A DNA stretch of 64,000 nucleotides from Falsiroseomonas ponticola (GTDB taxonomy: Bacteria > Pseudomonadota > Alphaproteobacteria > Acetobacterales > Acetobacteraceae): NCBI RefSeq assembly GCF_016805305.1, contig NZ_JAERQN010000008.1, forward strand, positions 1-64,000. Direction: 5' to 3'. This document shows positions 50,556-58,008 of this stretch, piece after piece (position 1 is the stretch's first letter; each line of letters starts with the position of its first letter). The notes under the pieces are model-generated. The model ran no database searches. It was not told the DNA's origin and saw only the letters and a list, made by a program, of their open reading frames with translations. The position numbers were made by a program, and so were the translations under genes.

Positions 50556-51521
50556 TCAGAACAAAAGCCCCTTTCTTAGCAAGCCATGAACCCCCTTCTC
50601 GCCGTTCACGGTTTGCGTCACCCGGAAATCCACCGCCAGGCTGCAAAGCTGGTAGGCATCGGCGGCGGAGACGTTCATCCGCGCCACGATGAAGGCGATC
50701 ATCTCGCGCAGCGCCTGCTTCATCGCGAGGTCGAGGTCCTCATGCAGGCCCATGGAGACGTAGTGGGTCTTCGTCTCCGCCTTCGGGAACTTCAGCACGG
50801 GGTCCTTGGCGCCGCCGCCCTTCTCCAGCGTCAGGCGGAAATGGCCGGTCAGGCACATCTCCAGCGCGTTGATGCAGACCTCGCCATCGCCCTGCACGCC
50901 ATGGCCGTCACCGGCCGAGAAATTGGCGCCCGCCACATGCACGGGCAGCCACAGCGTGGTGCCCGCCGTCAGCTCCTTGTTGTCCAGGTTGCCGCCATGC
51001 GCGCGCGGCTCCTTCGTGCTGATCGTCCCCCATTCCGGCGGCGGCGCCACGCCCATCACGCCGAAGAAGGGGCTGAGCGGCAGCGTCACGCCGGGGCCGA
51101 CCGGCACCTTGCCGGTCATCGTCGCCTTGTCCACCGGGATGTGCAGCATGCGATGATAGGGGAAATCCTCCGGCAGCGTGCCGCCGAGCGGGCGGAACCC
51201 GCAGAAGCCCCAGTCGCAGCCGAGGTCGATGCGCTCGATATCGATGCGGAGCGCATCGCCGGGCTCCGCCCCCGCCACCGCCACCGGGCCGGTCAGGATA
51301 TGCGGGCCAAGCCGCGGCGGCTTGCTGGCATGGATGGCGGCGAGTGCGGCCGGCGGCACCAGGCCGGAGGAAGCGGGGGGCATCACCTCCGGCGCGCCGG
51401 AGACGCATTCGAGGACCACGAGGTCCCCCGACTGCACCGTCGCCACCGGGGCGAAGCTGGCATCGAAGGCGCCCCAGCGGATGGTTTCCGGCTTGGCGGG
51501 TACGCAATGGGTTTCGGGCAT
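50556..51521 (-). CDS. Acetamidase/formamidase family protein
   Basis: A 321-aa cytosolic FmdA_AmdA-type hydrolase acting on short amides. Signatures: GDLVVLECVSGAP, GPVAVAGAEPGDALRIDI, LPLSPFFGVMGVAPP, EPRAHGGNLDNKEL, and AGANFSAGDGHGVQGDGEVCINALE. All family blocks are intact. The start ATG 51521 (MPETHCVPAKPETIRW) is preferred over an upstream in-frame codon at 51560. Its 3' end borders the gcrA regulatory region. No urea or amide transporter is adjacent. Confidence 0.9.
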   Translation of the reverse strand: MPETHCVPAKPETIRWGAFDASFAPVATVQSGDLVVLECVSGAPEVMPPASSGLVPPAALAAIHASKPPRLGPHILTGPVAVAGAEPGDALRIDIERIDLGCDWGFCGFRPLGGTLPEDFPYHRMLHIPVDKATMTGKVPVGPGVTLPLSPFFGVMGVAPPPEWGTISTKEPRAHGGNLDNKELTAGTTLWLPVHVAGANFSAGDGHGVQGDGEVCINALEMCLTGHFRLTLEKGGGAKDPVLKFPKAETKTHYVSMGLHEDLDLAMKQALREMIAFIVARMNVSAADAYQLCSLAVDFRVTQTVNGEKGVHGLLRKGLLF

Positions 51522-51646
51522 GGACGGACCTCTGGCGGTGTCGGCCCCCGCACTTCCCACCGCGCAGCCCCGCCGGTCAATCCGGGGTCGGGCGCGGTTT
51601 CACGGGGGCAGGCCCGCTCCTGCCCAAGCCGCGGGCAACCTGGCCC

Positions 51647-52339
51647 TCAATGCGCCCCGAAGGTGAAGCGGATGCGGCGCTGGTCGCCGGGGCAGACGCG
51701 GCCGAGCCGCCGGTATTCCTCCGGCGTGTCGATCTGCGCGTGCTGCGCGGCGCGCGCCTGGCGCAGCCGCTCCAGCACCGGCTCCACCGCCGCGGCCAGC
51801 TGGTCCTGCAGCATCAGCGCGGCGGCGCCGACATCGGGCGCCCGCGCCTCCGCCCGCGCCGCCCAGGCGCGCGCCACGCCGCGCAGCCCCTCCGCCGCGT
51901 CGCGCAGCGTGCGGCGGTTCACCTCGGCATGGCGGCGCTCATGGGCCAGCACCTCCCCGGCCAGGCAGCCGCCGCGCGGAATCTCCCGCGCCAGGCGGAT
52001 GATGTGCTCGGCATGCAGCAGCGTCAGCCGGATCCCGGACGGCACGGCGCAGACTTGGCCGCCCGCCGCGGCGCCGCTACGCACCGTGATCTCGCTCCGC
52101 CATTCGACGCGCGACAGCGTGAGGCCCAGGTGATGCAGCGGCGGGCCGACCTCCGCCTCCTCCCCATCCGCGATCCGGCGCAGCTGCCAGGCGGGCAGCG
52201 GCGGCAGCACGCGCGGCTCCGGGTCGGAGAGGCTGACATTGAGGGCGGGCGTGCCCCGCGGCGGACAGGCCGGCTGCGCCAGGGCGGCCCCGGCCGACAG
52301 CAGCAGGATCGCCGCGGAAAGGGCCAGCAGCAGGTTCAG
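51647..52339 (-). CDS. Secreted protein with HExxH motif, probable CTG start, coupled to corA
   Basis: About 230 aa if read from CTG 52339. This gives a clean signal peptide (NLLLALSAAILLLSAGAALAQ). GGAAGG lies 7 nt upstream, and the codon overlaps the corA stop as CTGA. The conventional ATG at 52426 would place 29 extra residues inside corA and before the signal peptide. Residues 133-137 are HERRH (VLAHERRHAEV), a zincin-type HExxH, in a helical C-terminal half. Four cysteines (C25, C97, C125, and one near the C-terminus) suggest disulfides. It may be a DUF922-like metalloprotease, but I am not certain of the family. Confidence 0.6.
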   Translation of the reverse strand: MNLLLALSAAILLLSAGAALAQPACPPRGTPALNVSLSDPEPRVLPPLPAWQLRRIADGEEAEVGPPLHHLGLTLSRVEWRSEITVRSGAAAGGQVCAVPSGIRLTLLHAEHIIRLAREIPRGGCLAGEVLAHERRHAEVNRRTLRDAAEGLRGVARAWAARAEARAPDVGAAALMLQDQLAAAVEPVLERLRQARAAQHAQIDTPEEYRRLGRVCPGDQRRIRFTFGAH

Positions 52340-53319
52340 AGCCAGCCCTTCCGCTTGAAATAGAGGATGGGCAGCGCGGCGGAGAAGACCATCAGCAGCA
52401 GCGCGGCCGGATAGCCGAAGGTCCATTCCAGCTCCGGCATGCGCTGGAAGTTCATGCCGTAGATGCTGGCGATCAGCGTCGGCGGCATCAGCGCGACGGA
52501 GGCGACCGTGAAGGTCTTGATGATCGCGTTCTGCTCGACGTTCAGGATGCCGAGCACCGCGTCCAGCAGGAAGTTCGCCTTGCTGTTGAGGAAGGCGGCG
52601 TGGTCCACCAGGCTGCGCACGTCCCGCACCAGGGTCTTCAGCAGGCTCTGGTTCTCCTTCCGCACCGCCGTCGCCTTCTCGGCGCCCACGAAGGACAGGA
52701 TGCGCGTCAGGCCGAGCAGCGTCTCGTTCGCGCGTGTCGTCACCTCCCCGACCTGTCCCAGCGTGATCAGCGCCTCGCGCAGGTCATGGTCGCGCGTCGT
52801 CGCCTTCACCTTGCTGCGCGCGGAGCGGAAGGAGGCGGAGGAGGCGCGGTCCATGTCGCTGCCGACCCGTTCCAGGATATCGGCCAGGCGATCCACGATC
52901 TGCTCGAACAGGTGCAGCATCACCGCATCGGGCGTCGCCAGCAGGCCGGGCGTGCGCTGGCAGCGCAGCGCGAAGACGCTGAAGGCCTTGGGCGTCGCGT
53001 AGCGCACCGTCACCAGCGCGCTGTTGGACAGCACGAAGGTGATGGGGGTGGATCCGTACTCGCCCCCCTCCACGCCGTAGAGGAAATTGGCGGTGAGGAA
53101 GAGGGCATCATCCTCCCGGTAGAGGCGCGAGGAGCTTTCGATCTCCTGCATCTCCTCCCGCGTCGGAATCTCGAGCTTCAGCGCGTCCTTGACCGCGCGC
53201 CCTTCCTCCGGCGTCGGGTTCAGCAGGTCGATCCAAATCGCGCCGGCCAGGTCGGGAAGCGGCAGGATGCCGTCCCGGAGCGTGAGGCGGCCATCCGCGA
53301 CGGTGTAGGTCGTCATCAT
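52336..53319 (-). CDS. corA: Magnesium/cobalt transporter CorA
   Basis: A 327-aa pentameric channel. An N-terminal cytoplasmic domain (about 1-265) is followed by TM1 ending in the signature YGMNF (ASIYGMNFQ) and TM2 (YPAALLLMVFSAALPILYF), ending in the basic KRKGWL. The start ATG 53319 has GGGAG 8 nt upstream; a GTG 9 nt earlier overlaps that site. The stop overlaps the probable start of the secreted HExxH gene (CTGA). Confidence 0.95.
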   Translation of the reverse strand: MMTTYTVADGRLTLRDGILPLPDLAGAIWIDLLNPTPEEGRAVKDALKLEIPTREEMQEIESSSRLYREDDALFLTANFLYGVEGGEYGSTPITFVLSNSALVTVRYATPKAFSVFALRCQRTPGLLATPDAVMLHLFEQIVDRLADILERVGSDMDRASSASFRSARSKVKATTRDHDLREALITLGQVGEVTTRANETLLGLTRILSFVGAEKATAVRKENQSLLKTLVRDVRSLVDHAAFLNSKANFLLDAVLGILNVEQNAIIKTFTVASVALMPPTLIASIYGMNFQRMPELEWTFGYPAALLLMVFSAALPILYFKRKGWL

Positions 53320-53408
53320 GTCGCGCACTCCCGCCCGGGGCTCGCGGCATCTAGCGCGCCCGGGCGGGGGATGTCACCCGGGCGGATGCTGCGTTGCGAC
53401 AGAGGGCG

Positions 53409-54086
53409 TCAGGACGTGGCCGGAAGGCCGCACAGCCGCGCCACGGCGGGGAAGTCCGCCGCTTCGGGGTGGCGCCCGGCGGGACGGGTCCCATCGGCCG
53501 GGCGCACCAGCTGGCAGGTGGCCAGGCCGCTCGCCGCCGCGGCATCCAGCTCCTCCGCCACGTCGGACAGGAACAGGATCGCCGCGGGCGGGGTCCCGAG
53601 CGCCGCCGCGATGGCGGCATAGGACGCGGCCTCCCGCTTGTGGCCGACCCGCGTGTCGAAGAAGCCGCTGAACAGCGGCAGCAGGTCGCCGGCCTCGCTA
53701 TGGCCGAAGAGCAGCTTCTGCGCCGCGACGGAGCCGGAGGAATAGACCGCGAGCGCCACGCCCGCCGCGTGCCAGGCCTGCAGGCAGGGCGCGACATCCG
53801 GCCAGAGATGCCCGCGCAGCCGCCCGTCCCGGAAGCCCGCCTCCCAGATCATCCCCTGCAGGGTCTTGAGCGGCGTGGCCTTCACGTCGTCCGCCATCCA
53901 GCCGCGCAGCGTCGCCACCGGATCGGGGCCCGGCACCTCGGCCAGGATCGCCGCGACCTCCGGGTCATCGCGCCGGGCCTCGAGGAAGCCGGCCAGCGCC
54001 CCCTCCGCGAAGGGGAACAGCGTCTCCTTCACGAAGGCGATGGCGCTGGTCGTGCCCTCGATATCCGTCAGGACCGTCGAGATCAT
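53409..54086 (-). CDS. mtnC: Acireductone synthase (enolase-phosphatase E1)
   Basis: A 225-aa HAD-superfamily enzyme of methionine salvage that converts 2,3-diketo-5-methylthiopentyl-1-P to acireductone. D8 and E10 lie in VLTDIEGTTSAIAFVKETLFP, the diagnostic start of MtnC. VYSSGSVAAQKLLFGHS, GHKREAASY and FLSDVAEELDAA complete the HAD motifs. Third in mtnB-mtnD-mtnC order, with 127 nt after mtnD. The ATG 54086 start is supported by homology. Confidence 0.95.
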   Translation of the reverse strand: MISTVLTDIEGTTSAIAFVKETLFPFAEGALAGFLEARRDDPEVAAILAEVPGPDPVATLRGWMADDVKATPLKTLQGMIWEAGFRDGRLRGHLWPDVAPCLQAWHAAGVALAVYSSGSVAAQKLLFGHSEAGDLLPLFSGFFDTRVGHKREAASYAAIAAALGTPPAAILFLSDVAEELDAAAASGLATCQLVRPADGTRPAGRHPEAADFPAVARLCGLPATS

Positions 54087-54213
54087 GGCAGGCGGCCCGC
54101 GTCGCGGGCCGAGGCCGCGAATGCGGCCCGCGCAGGACCCGGCAGCGCAACCGGGCGCACCGGTCGCCTGCGCGAAAGCCAAGTGCGCGGAGCGCGCGCC
54201 GGCGTCTGAGGCA

Positions 54214-54753
54214 TCAGATCGTCTTGGCCGGGAAACGCTCCGCCATGTCCGTGCCCGTGTAGTGCGGCGTCCAGCCGGTGGTGTCGGTGAAGACGCGCAC
54301 CACGGCGAAGTTCGGGTTCTCGCCCGCGTCGAACCAGTGCTTGCTGTTCGCGGGCACGCTGATCAGGTCGCCCGGGCCGCAATGCGCGTCGAAGACCTGC
54401 CCGTCCATGTGCAGCACGAAATTGCCGGTGCCGGCGTGGAAGAAGCGCACCTCGTCCTCGGTATGCGTGTGCTCCGACAGGAACTTGGCGCGCAGCGCGT
54501 CCTTCATCGGGTGGTCGGGCGTCAGCTTGATGACATCGGCCGTGCCCGCGCCCGTGCTGGCCAGGAAGGCATCCAGGTGCGGGCGATAGGCGGCCAGGAT
54601 GGCATCGGCATCGGCATCGTCGGGCAGGTCGGCCCGCGGCCACTGCTCGAACCGCACGCCGATCGCCTTGAGCTTCGCGGCGATCTCGCCGGGGTCCTCG
54701 GTGGCCAGGACCTGGCTGTTGGACGAGGCGTCCCAGATGGTCAGGCGGCTCAT
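54214..54753 (-). CDS. mtnD: Acireductone dioxygenase
   Basis: A 179-aa cupin that oxidises acireductone to the keto acid of methionine and formate (Fe form). Metal ligands H95, H97, E101 (HTHTEDEVRFF) and H139 are all present. Its start overlaps the mtnB stop (ATGA), so they are co-translated. Confidence 0.96.
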   Translation of the reverse strand: MSRLTIWDASSNSQVLATEDPGEIAAKLKAIGVRFEQWPRADLPDDADADAILAAYRPHLDAFLASTGAGTADVIKLTPDHPMKDALRAKFLSEHTHTEDEVRFFHAGTGNFVLHMDGQVFDAHCGPGDLISVPANSKHWFDAGENPNFAVVRVFTDTTGWTPHYTGTDMAERFPAKTI

Positions 54754-55370
54754 CGCATCCTCCTTTCCTGCATCTCGCAGGCCAGCATGAATTCCAGGGC
54801 TTCGAGGCGCGCCAGCGCCCCCGGCATGTCGGCGGCCCAGACATAGGACCCATGGCCGCGGATCAAGTAGCCCGGCGGAGGCTCTGCCATGCCATCCCAC
54901 AGCAGGTCCAGGCCCCGCTGCATGCGGGGAATATCCTGGTCGTTCTCCACCACCGGGACAGTGATTTCCGCCTCATGCGTCGGCAATCCGGGGAAGGCCT
55001 TCAGCAGCTCATAGCCCGCAAGCCGGATGCCCTCCCCCTCCGCCGCCCGGGACATGACGGTGTTGGCGATGGAATGGCCGTGCAGCACGGCGCCGGCTTC
55101 GGGGAACTTCCGGTAGATGCCGCAGTGCAGGAGCGTCTCGGCGGAGGAGCGTTTGCCCGCCGTCAGCGGCCGCCCGTCGATGTCCACCACCATGACATCG
55201 CCGGACCTGAGAAAGCCCTTGTGGCGGCCGGAGACGGTGACGGCCAGCGTGCGCGCATCCAGCCGGATGGAGAAGTTGCCCGCCGTCGCCGGCACCAGCC
55301 CCTGGCGGTCCAGGCGGCGGCCGACCTCGATGATGGCGACCTCGACATGGTCAGGGATCACGCCAGGCAT
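54750..55370 (-). CDS. mtnB: Methylthioribulose-1-phosphate dehydratase
   Basis: A 206-aa class II aldolase-fold zinc enzyme of methionine salvage. TAGNFSIRLD (29-38), the zinc histidines H97/H99 (VLHGHS), the downstream RGHGSYVWA, and the mtnD partner identify it. The start ATG 55370 was chosen by homology. The other salvage genes (mtnA, mtnK/mtnN) are not in the window, so the pathway is split. Confidence 0.95.
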   Translation of the reverse strand: MPGVIPDHVEVAIIEVGRRLDRQGLVPATAGNFSIRLDARTLAVTVSGRHKGFLRSGDVMVVDIDGRPLTAGKRSSAETLLHCGIYRKFPEAGAVLHGHSIANTVMSRAAEGEGIRLAGYELLKAFPGLPTHEAEITVPVVENDQDIPRMQRGLDLLWDGMAEPPPGYLIRGHGSYVWAADMPGALARLEALEFMLACEMQERRMR

Positions 55371-55591
55371 TCCTCGGCAAGCTGCGGCGCTGGCAGAACA
55401 CCACCGCCGCGCCGATGGCAAGGCCCGCGCCATCCGCGGCGGCGCGCTACCCCCGACATGCGTCGCGCCGGCCCCGGAGACGGGGTCGGCGCGCGGCCCC
55501 GTCACAACGGGGCGTTTCCATGCGGGGCCGGCACGGGGCAGGCCGCCGGCAGCGCCCTCCGCGCCCGCAACCGCGATGCGGCGCCGCCCTG

Positions 55592-55664
55592 TCAGGCGGC
55601 GGGGGCGCGGGGCCGCCTGGTCAGGCGGCGGGGGCGCGGGGCCGCCTGGTCAGGCGGCGGGGCG
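55592..55664. repeat. 29-bp tandem repeat at the tatA 3' end
   Basis: A 29-bp unit starting TCAGGCGGCGGGG occurs at 55592 and 55621, with a partial third copy from 55650. On the minus strand each TCA is a TGA, and the third copy supplies the tatA stop codon. The end of tatA, including its stop, has therefore been duplicated downstream. Most of the 279-nt gap 55371-55649 is otherwise featureless apart from a small CCCCGT-CACA-ACGGGG hairpin (55497-55512). Confidence 0.85.
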
Positions 55665-55922
55665 GGACGGGTTGGCGGCCGGCGCGGCGCCGGTCGTCTG
55701 GGCGCCCGGCGCGGCGATGGAGCCGGCGGGCTGCGCCGGCGTCTGCGCCGCGGGGTCGGCCGCCATGGAGGCGTCCTTCACCTCGTCCTCCTTCATGTTC
55801 TGCTTGAAGGACTTGATGCCCTTGGCCAGGTCGCCCATCAGGCCGCTGATCTTGCCGCTGCCGAACAGCAGCAGGATGACCAGCAGCACCACGAGCCAGT
55901 GCCAGATGCTGAAGGAACCCAT
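55650..55922 (-). CDS. tatA: Sec-independent protein translocase subunit TatA
   Basis: A 90-aa pore-forming subunit. The N-terminal MGSFSIWHWLVVLLVILLLFG with the short hinge GSGKISGLMGDLAKGIKSFKQ is canonical TatA. An acidic patch (KEDEVKDA) and an Ala/Pro/Gln-rich tail follow. tatB and tatC are not adjacent, unlike many alphaproteobacteria. ATG 55922 is the start. The stop codon lies in a tandem repeat. Confidence 0.93.
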   Translation of the reverse strand: MGSFSIWHWLVVLLVILLLFGSGKISGLMGDLAKGIKSFKQNMKEDEVKDASMAADPAAQTPAQPAGSIAAPGAQTTGAAPAANPSRPAA

Positions 55923-56116
55923 CGTGACGCCTCGATCCCAAAGGGGCCCGCTTCCAGGGTGAACCCCTGGGGCGGACCGGACAATTTCCAGGCGCGAGAC
56001 TAGAGCGCGTCCCCGCCCGGCGCAAACCGACACATGGCGCGTCCGTCATCTGGAGACAACGGGGGGGCGGCCATTTTGCCGCCGCCCCTGGACACGGGTC
56101 GTTAGCGTTTTGCTGC

Positions 56117-56156
56117 CAGCCTGCCCCCAGGCGGGGGGCCGAACCGGCGCAGGCTG
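56117..56156 (+). promoter_or_regulatory. Candidate structured leader of terC: nested three-way junction
   Basis: An 8-bp outer stem (CAGCCTGC 56117-56124 / GCAGGCTG 56149-56156) encloses two small hairpins (CCCC-loop-GGGG near 56125-56136 and GCCG-AAC-CGGC 56138-56148). It lies about 240 nt before terC, within the 471-nt gene-free stretch 55923-56393. TerC/Alx-type genes are often under the Mn-sensing yybP-ykoY riboswitch; I could not see its conserved loop sequences here, so this is only a structural candidate. Confidence 0.35.
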
Positions 56157-56182
56157 ATTCTGCCCGTTTTGTGGATTAGGGA

Positions 56183-56211
56183 TTGCGCAGGCGTAATTCA
56201 GTGGCTATGGG
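56183..56211 (+). promoter_or_regulatory. Possible terC promoter
   Basis: TTGCGC (56183-56188) and TATGGG (56206-56211) are spaced by 17 bp. The -10 is weak. If used, the structured segment at 56117-56156 would not be transcribed, so the two calls exclude each other unless there is a second start site upstream. Confidence 0.25.
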
Positions 56212-56393
56212 GGCGCCGATCCGGGCCCCTCTGGCGTCCAGGCGCGTGCCACATGGCCGCGCGCCTGCCGCGATGTCGGATCGTCAGAGAGACCAAGCAC
56301 GACCCGGCCCGGATCGTGTCCGCGCCGGGACACCCCAACCATGCCCTGCCGTCCGCCCCAAGGGGCAGGCGCGGGCGCCCGGAGCGAACGACC

Positions 56394-57401
56394 ATGGAAT
56401 TCCTTGTGGCCGAATGGATCGGCAAGCCGGTCTGGATGTGGCTGGGCTTCTTCGCCATCGTCTTCACCCTGCTCGCCTTCGACCTCGGCGTGCTGCACAA
56501 GGAAGACAAGGAGATGGGCATCGCGGAAAGCCTCTGGCTCTCCGCCTTCTACATCACCTTCGCGATGATCTATGGCGGCGCCATCTGGTGGGCCTATGAC
56601 GCCGGCTACATCACGACCGAGGACGGCAGCCATGCCGGCCTGACCTACTTCACCGGCTTCTTCATCGAGAAGGCGCTGTCGATCGACAACGTCTTCGTCA
56701 TCAGCCTGATCTTCGGCTTCTTCGCCATCCCGCGGAAGTACCAGTACCGCGCCCTGGTCTGGGGCATCATCGCGGTCATCGTGCTGCGCGGCATCATGAT
56801 CGGCATCGGCGCCGCGCTGGTGCAGGAATACAGCTGGATCCTCTACGTCTTCGGCGCCTTCCTGATCGCCACCGGCATCAAGATGCTGGTGGTGCCGGAA
56901 GGCGACCAGGACGTCTCGAAGAACCCCGTCGTGCGCTTCCTGAAGAAGCGGATGCGCGTGACGGACGAGCTGCATGGCGAGAAGTTCTTCATCCGCGCGC
57001 CGGACCCCAAGACCGGCAAGGTGGTCGCCTGGGCCACGCCGCTGTTCCTCGCCCTCGTCGTCATCAACATCGCCGACCTGGTCTTCGCGGTGGACAGCGT
57101 GCCGGCGATCTTCGCCATCACCACGGATACCTTCGTGGTCTACACAGCGAACATCATGGCCATCCTCGGCCTGCGCGCCCTCTACTTCGCGCTGGCCGCC
57201 ATGGTGCACCGCTTCCACTACCTGAAGTACGCGCTGGCCATGGTGCTGGTCTTCATCGGCGCCAAGATCTTCTGGAACCAGATCTTCGGGAAGGTGGACC
57301 CGGCCATCTCGCTCGGCGTCACCCTGGCGCTGATCGCGGGCGGCGTCTTCTACAGCCTGTGGAAGACCCGCAACGACCCGCCGGGCGAAGCGACGGCCTG
57401 A
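56394..57401 (+). CDS. TerC-family integral membrane protein (Alx-like)
   Basis: A 335-aa inner-membrane protein with about nine helices. Acidic residues in helices (FDLGVLH, IDNVFVISLIF, NIADLVFAVDSVPAIFAIT) are hallmarks of TerC/Alx. The family includes manganese exporters and tellurite-resistance proteins. The central loop (KKRMRVTDELHGEKFF...KTGKVVAWATPLF) fits Alx. ATG 56394 is chosen by homology; the upstream frame is low-quality. A strong terminator follows. Confidence 0.92.
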   Translation: MEFLVAEWIGKPVWMWLGFFAIVFTLLAFDLGVLHKEDKEMGIAESLWLSAFYITFAMIYGGAIWWAYDAGYITTEDGSHAGLTYFTGFFIEKALSIDNVFVISLIFGFFAIPRKYQYRALVWGIIAVIVLRGIMIGIGAALVQEYSWILYVFGAFLIATGIKMLVVPEGDQDVSKNPVVRFLKKRMRVTDELHGEKFFIRAPDPKTGKVVAWATPLFLALVVINIADLVFAVDSVPAIFAITTDTFVVYTANIMAILGLRALYFALAAMVHRFHYLKYALAMVLVFIGAKIFWNQIFGKVDPAISLGVTLALIAGGVFYSLWKTRNDPPGEATA

Positions 57402-57436
57402 CACGCGCCCGCCCGTCAGGGCGCAGGCGGAACGGG

Positions 57437-57471
57437 GGGCTGGCCGGCAGCGATGCCGGCCAGCCCTTTTT
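57437..57471 (+). terminator. Rho-independent terminator of terC
   Basis: A perfect 13-bp stem (57437-57449 / 57454-57466, loop GCGA) is followed by five T (57467-57471), 35 nt after the terC stop. It separates terC from the PYP-like gene. Confidence 0.95.
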
Positions 57472-57593
57472 CATGCCGCCCGCCCGCCAGCCAGCCCGTC
57501 CCTGGGCGGAAGGCCGGCGGCCTTAAGCGAATAATCACCGGGCCCGCCCTATCCCCTCCCGCCTGGGAAGGCGCTGCGAGCAAGGACGGCCCC

Positions 57594-58007
57594 ATGAGTG
57601 ACGCGATCGACACCGCGGCGGATGCCGATGCCGCGCCCCCGCCCCCCGATGCCTTCGCCCCCGGCCTCTTCGACTGGCTCCTGGCCGCGGCGCCGGCGGC
57701 GATCGACGCCCTGCCCTACGGCGTCGTCACCCTCTCCCCCGATGGGCAGGTGCTGCATTACGGCGCCACCGAATCGCGCCTCAGCGGCCTCAGCCAGGAC
57801 CGCGTGCTGGGGCGGGACTTCTTCGGCACCGTCGCCCCCTGCATGAACAACTTCCTCGTCGCCCACCGCTACGCGACGGAGCCGGAGCTCGACGCCGTGG
57901 TGGACTACGTCCTCACGCTGCGGATGGCGCCCTGCAAGGTGAAGCTCCGCCTGCTGCGGCGCGCGGCGGCGCCGCGCATGTACCTCGTCATCGAAAGGCG
58001 GGTCTGA
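57594..58007 (+). CDS. Photoactive-yellow-protein-like PAS protein
   Basis: A 137-aa single PAS domain. The region from LPYGVVTLSPDGQVLHYGATE to VLGRDFFGTVAPCMNN aligns with PYP. Y56, E60 and C83 correspond to Y42, E46 and C69 of Halorhodospira PYP with identical spacing (4 and 23 residues). PYP T50 is Ser and R52 is Leu here. The C-terminal MAPCKVKLRLLRR corresponds to MTPTKVKVHMKKA. An acidic/proline N-terminus of about 35 residues precedes it. In PYP the Cys binds p-coumaroyl. No tyrosine ammonia-lyase or 4-coumarate ligase gene is in the window, so chromophore loading is uncertain. It is followed after 1 nt by a second PAS gene. Confidence 0.75.
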   Translation: MSDAIDTAADADAAPPPPDAFAPGLFDWLLAAAPAAIDALPYGVVTLSPDGQVLHYGATESRLSGLSQDRVLGRDFFGTVAPCMNNFLVAHRYATEPELDAVVDYVLTLRMAPCKVKLRLLRRAAAPRMYLVIERRV

Positions 58008-58008
58008 C

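Noticed and set aside
55947..55970. CCAGGG...CCCTGG hairpin upstream of tatA as a third twin-hairpin copy
   Set aside because: Only the first stem is loosely similar and the second hairpin is missing.
55923..56393. yybP-ykoY manganese riboswitch upstream of terC
   Set aside because: I looked for its conserved loop sequences and did not see them; only a generic three-way junction was found.
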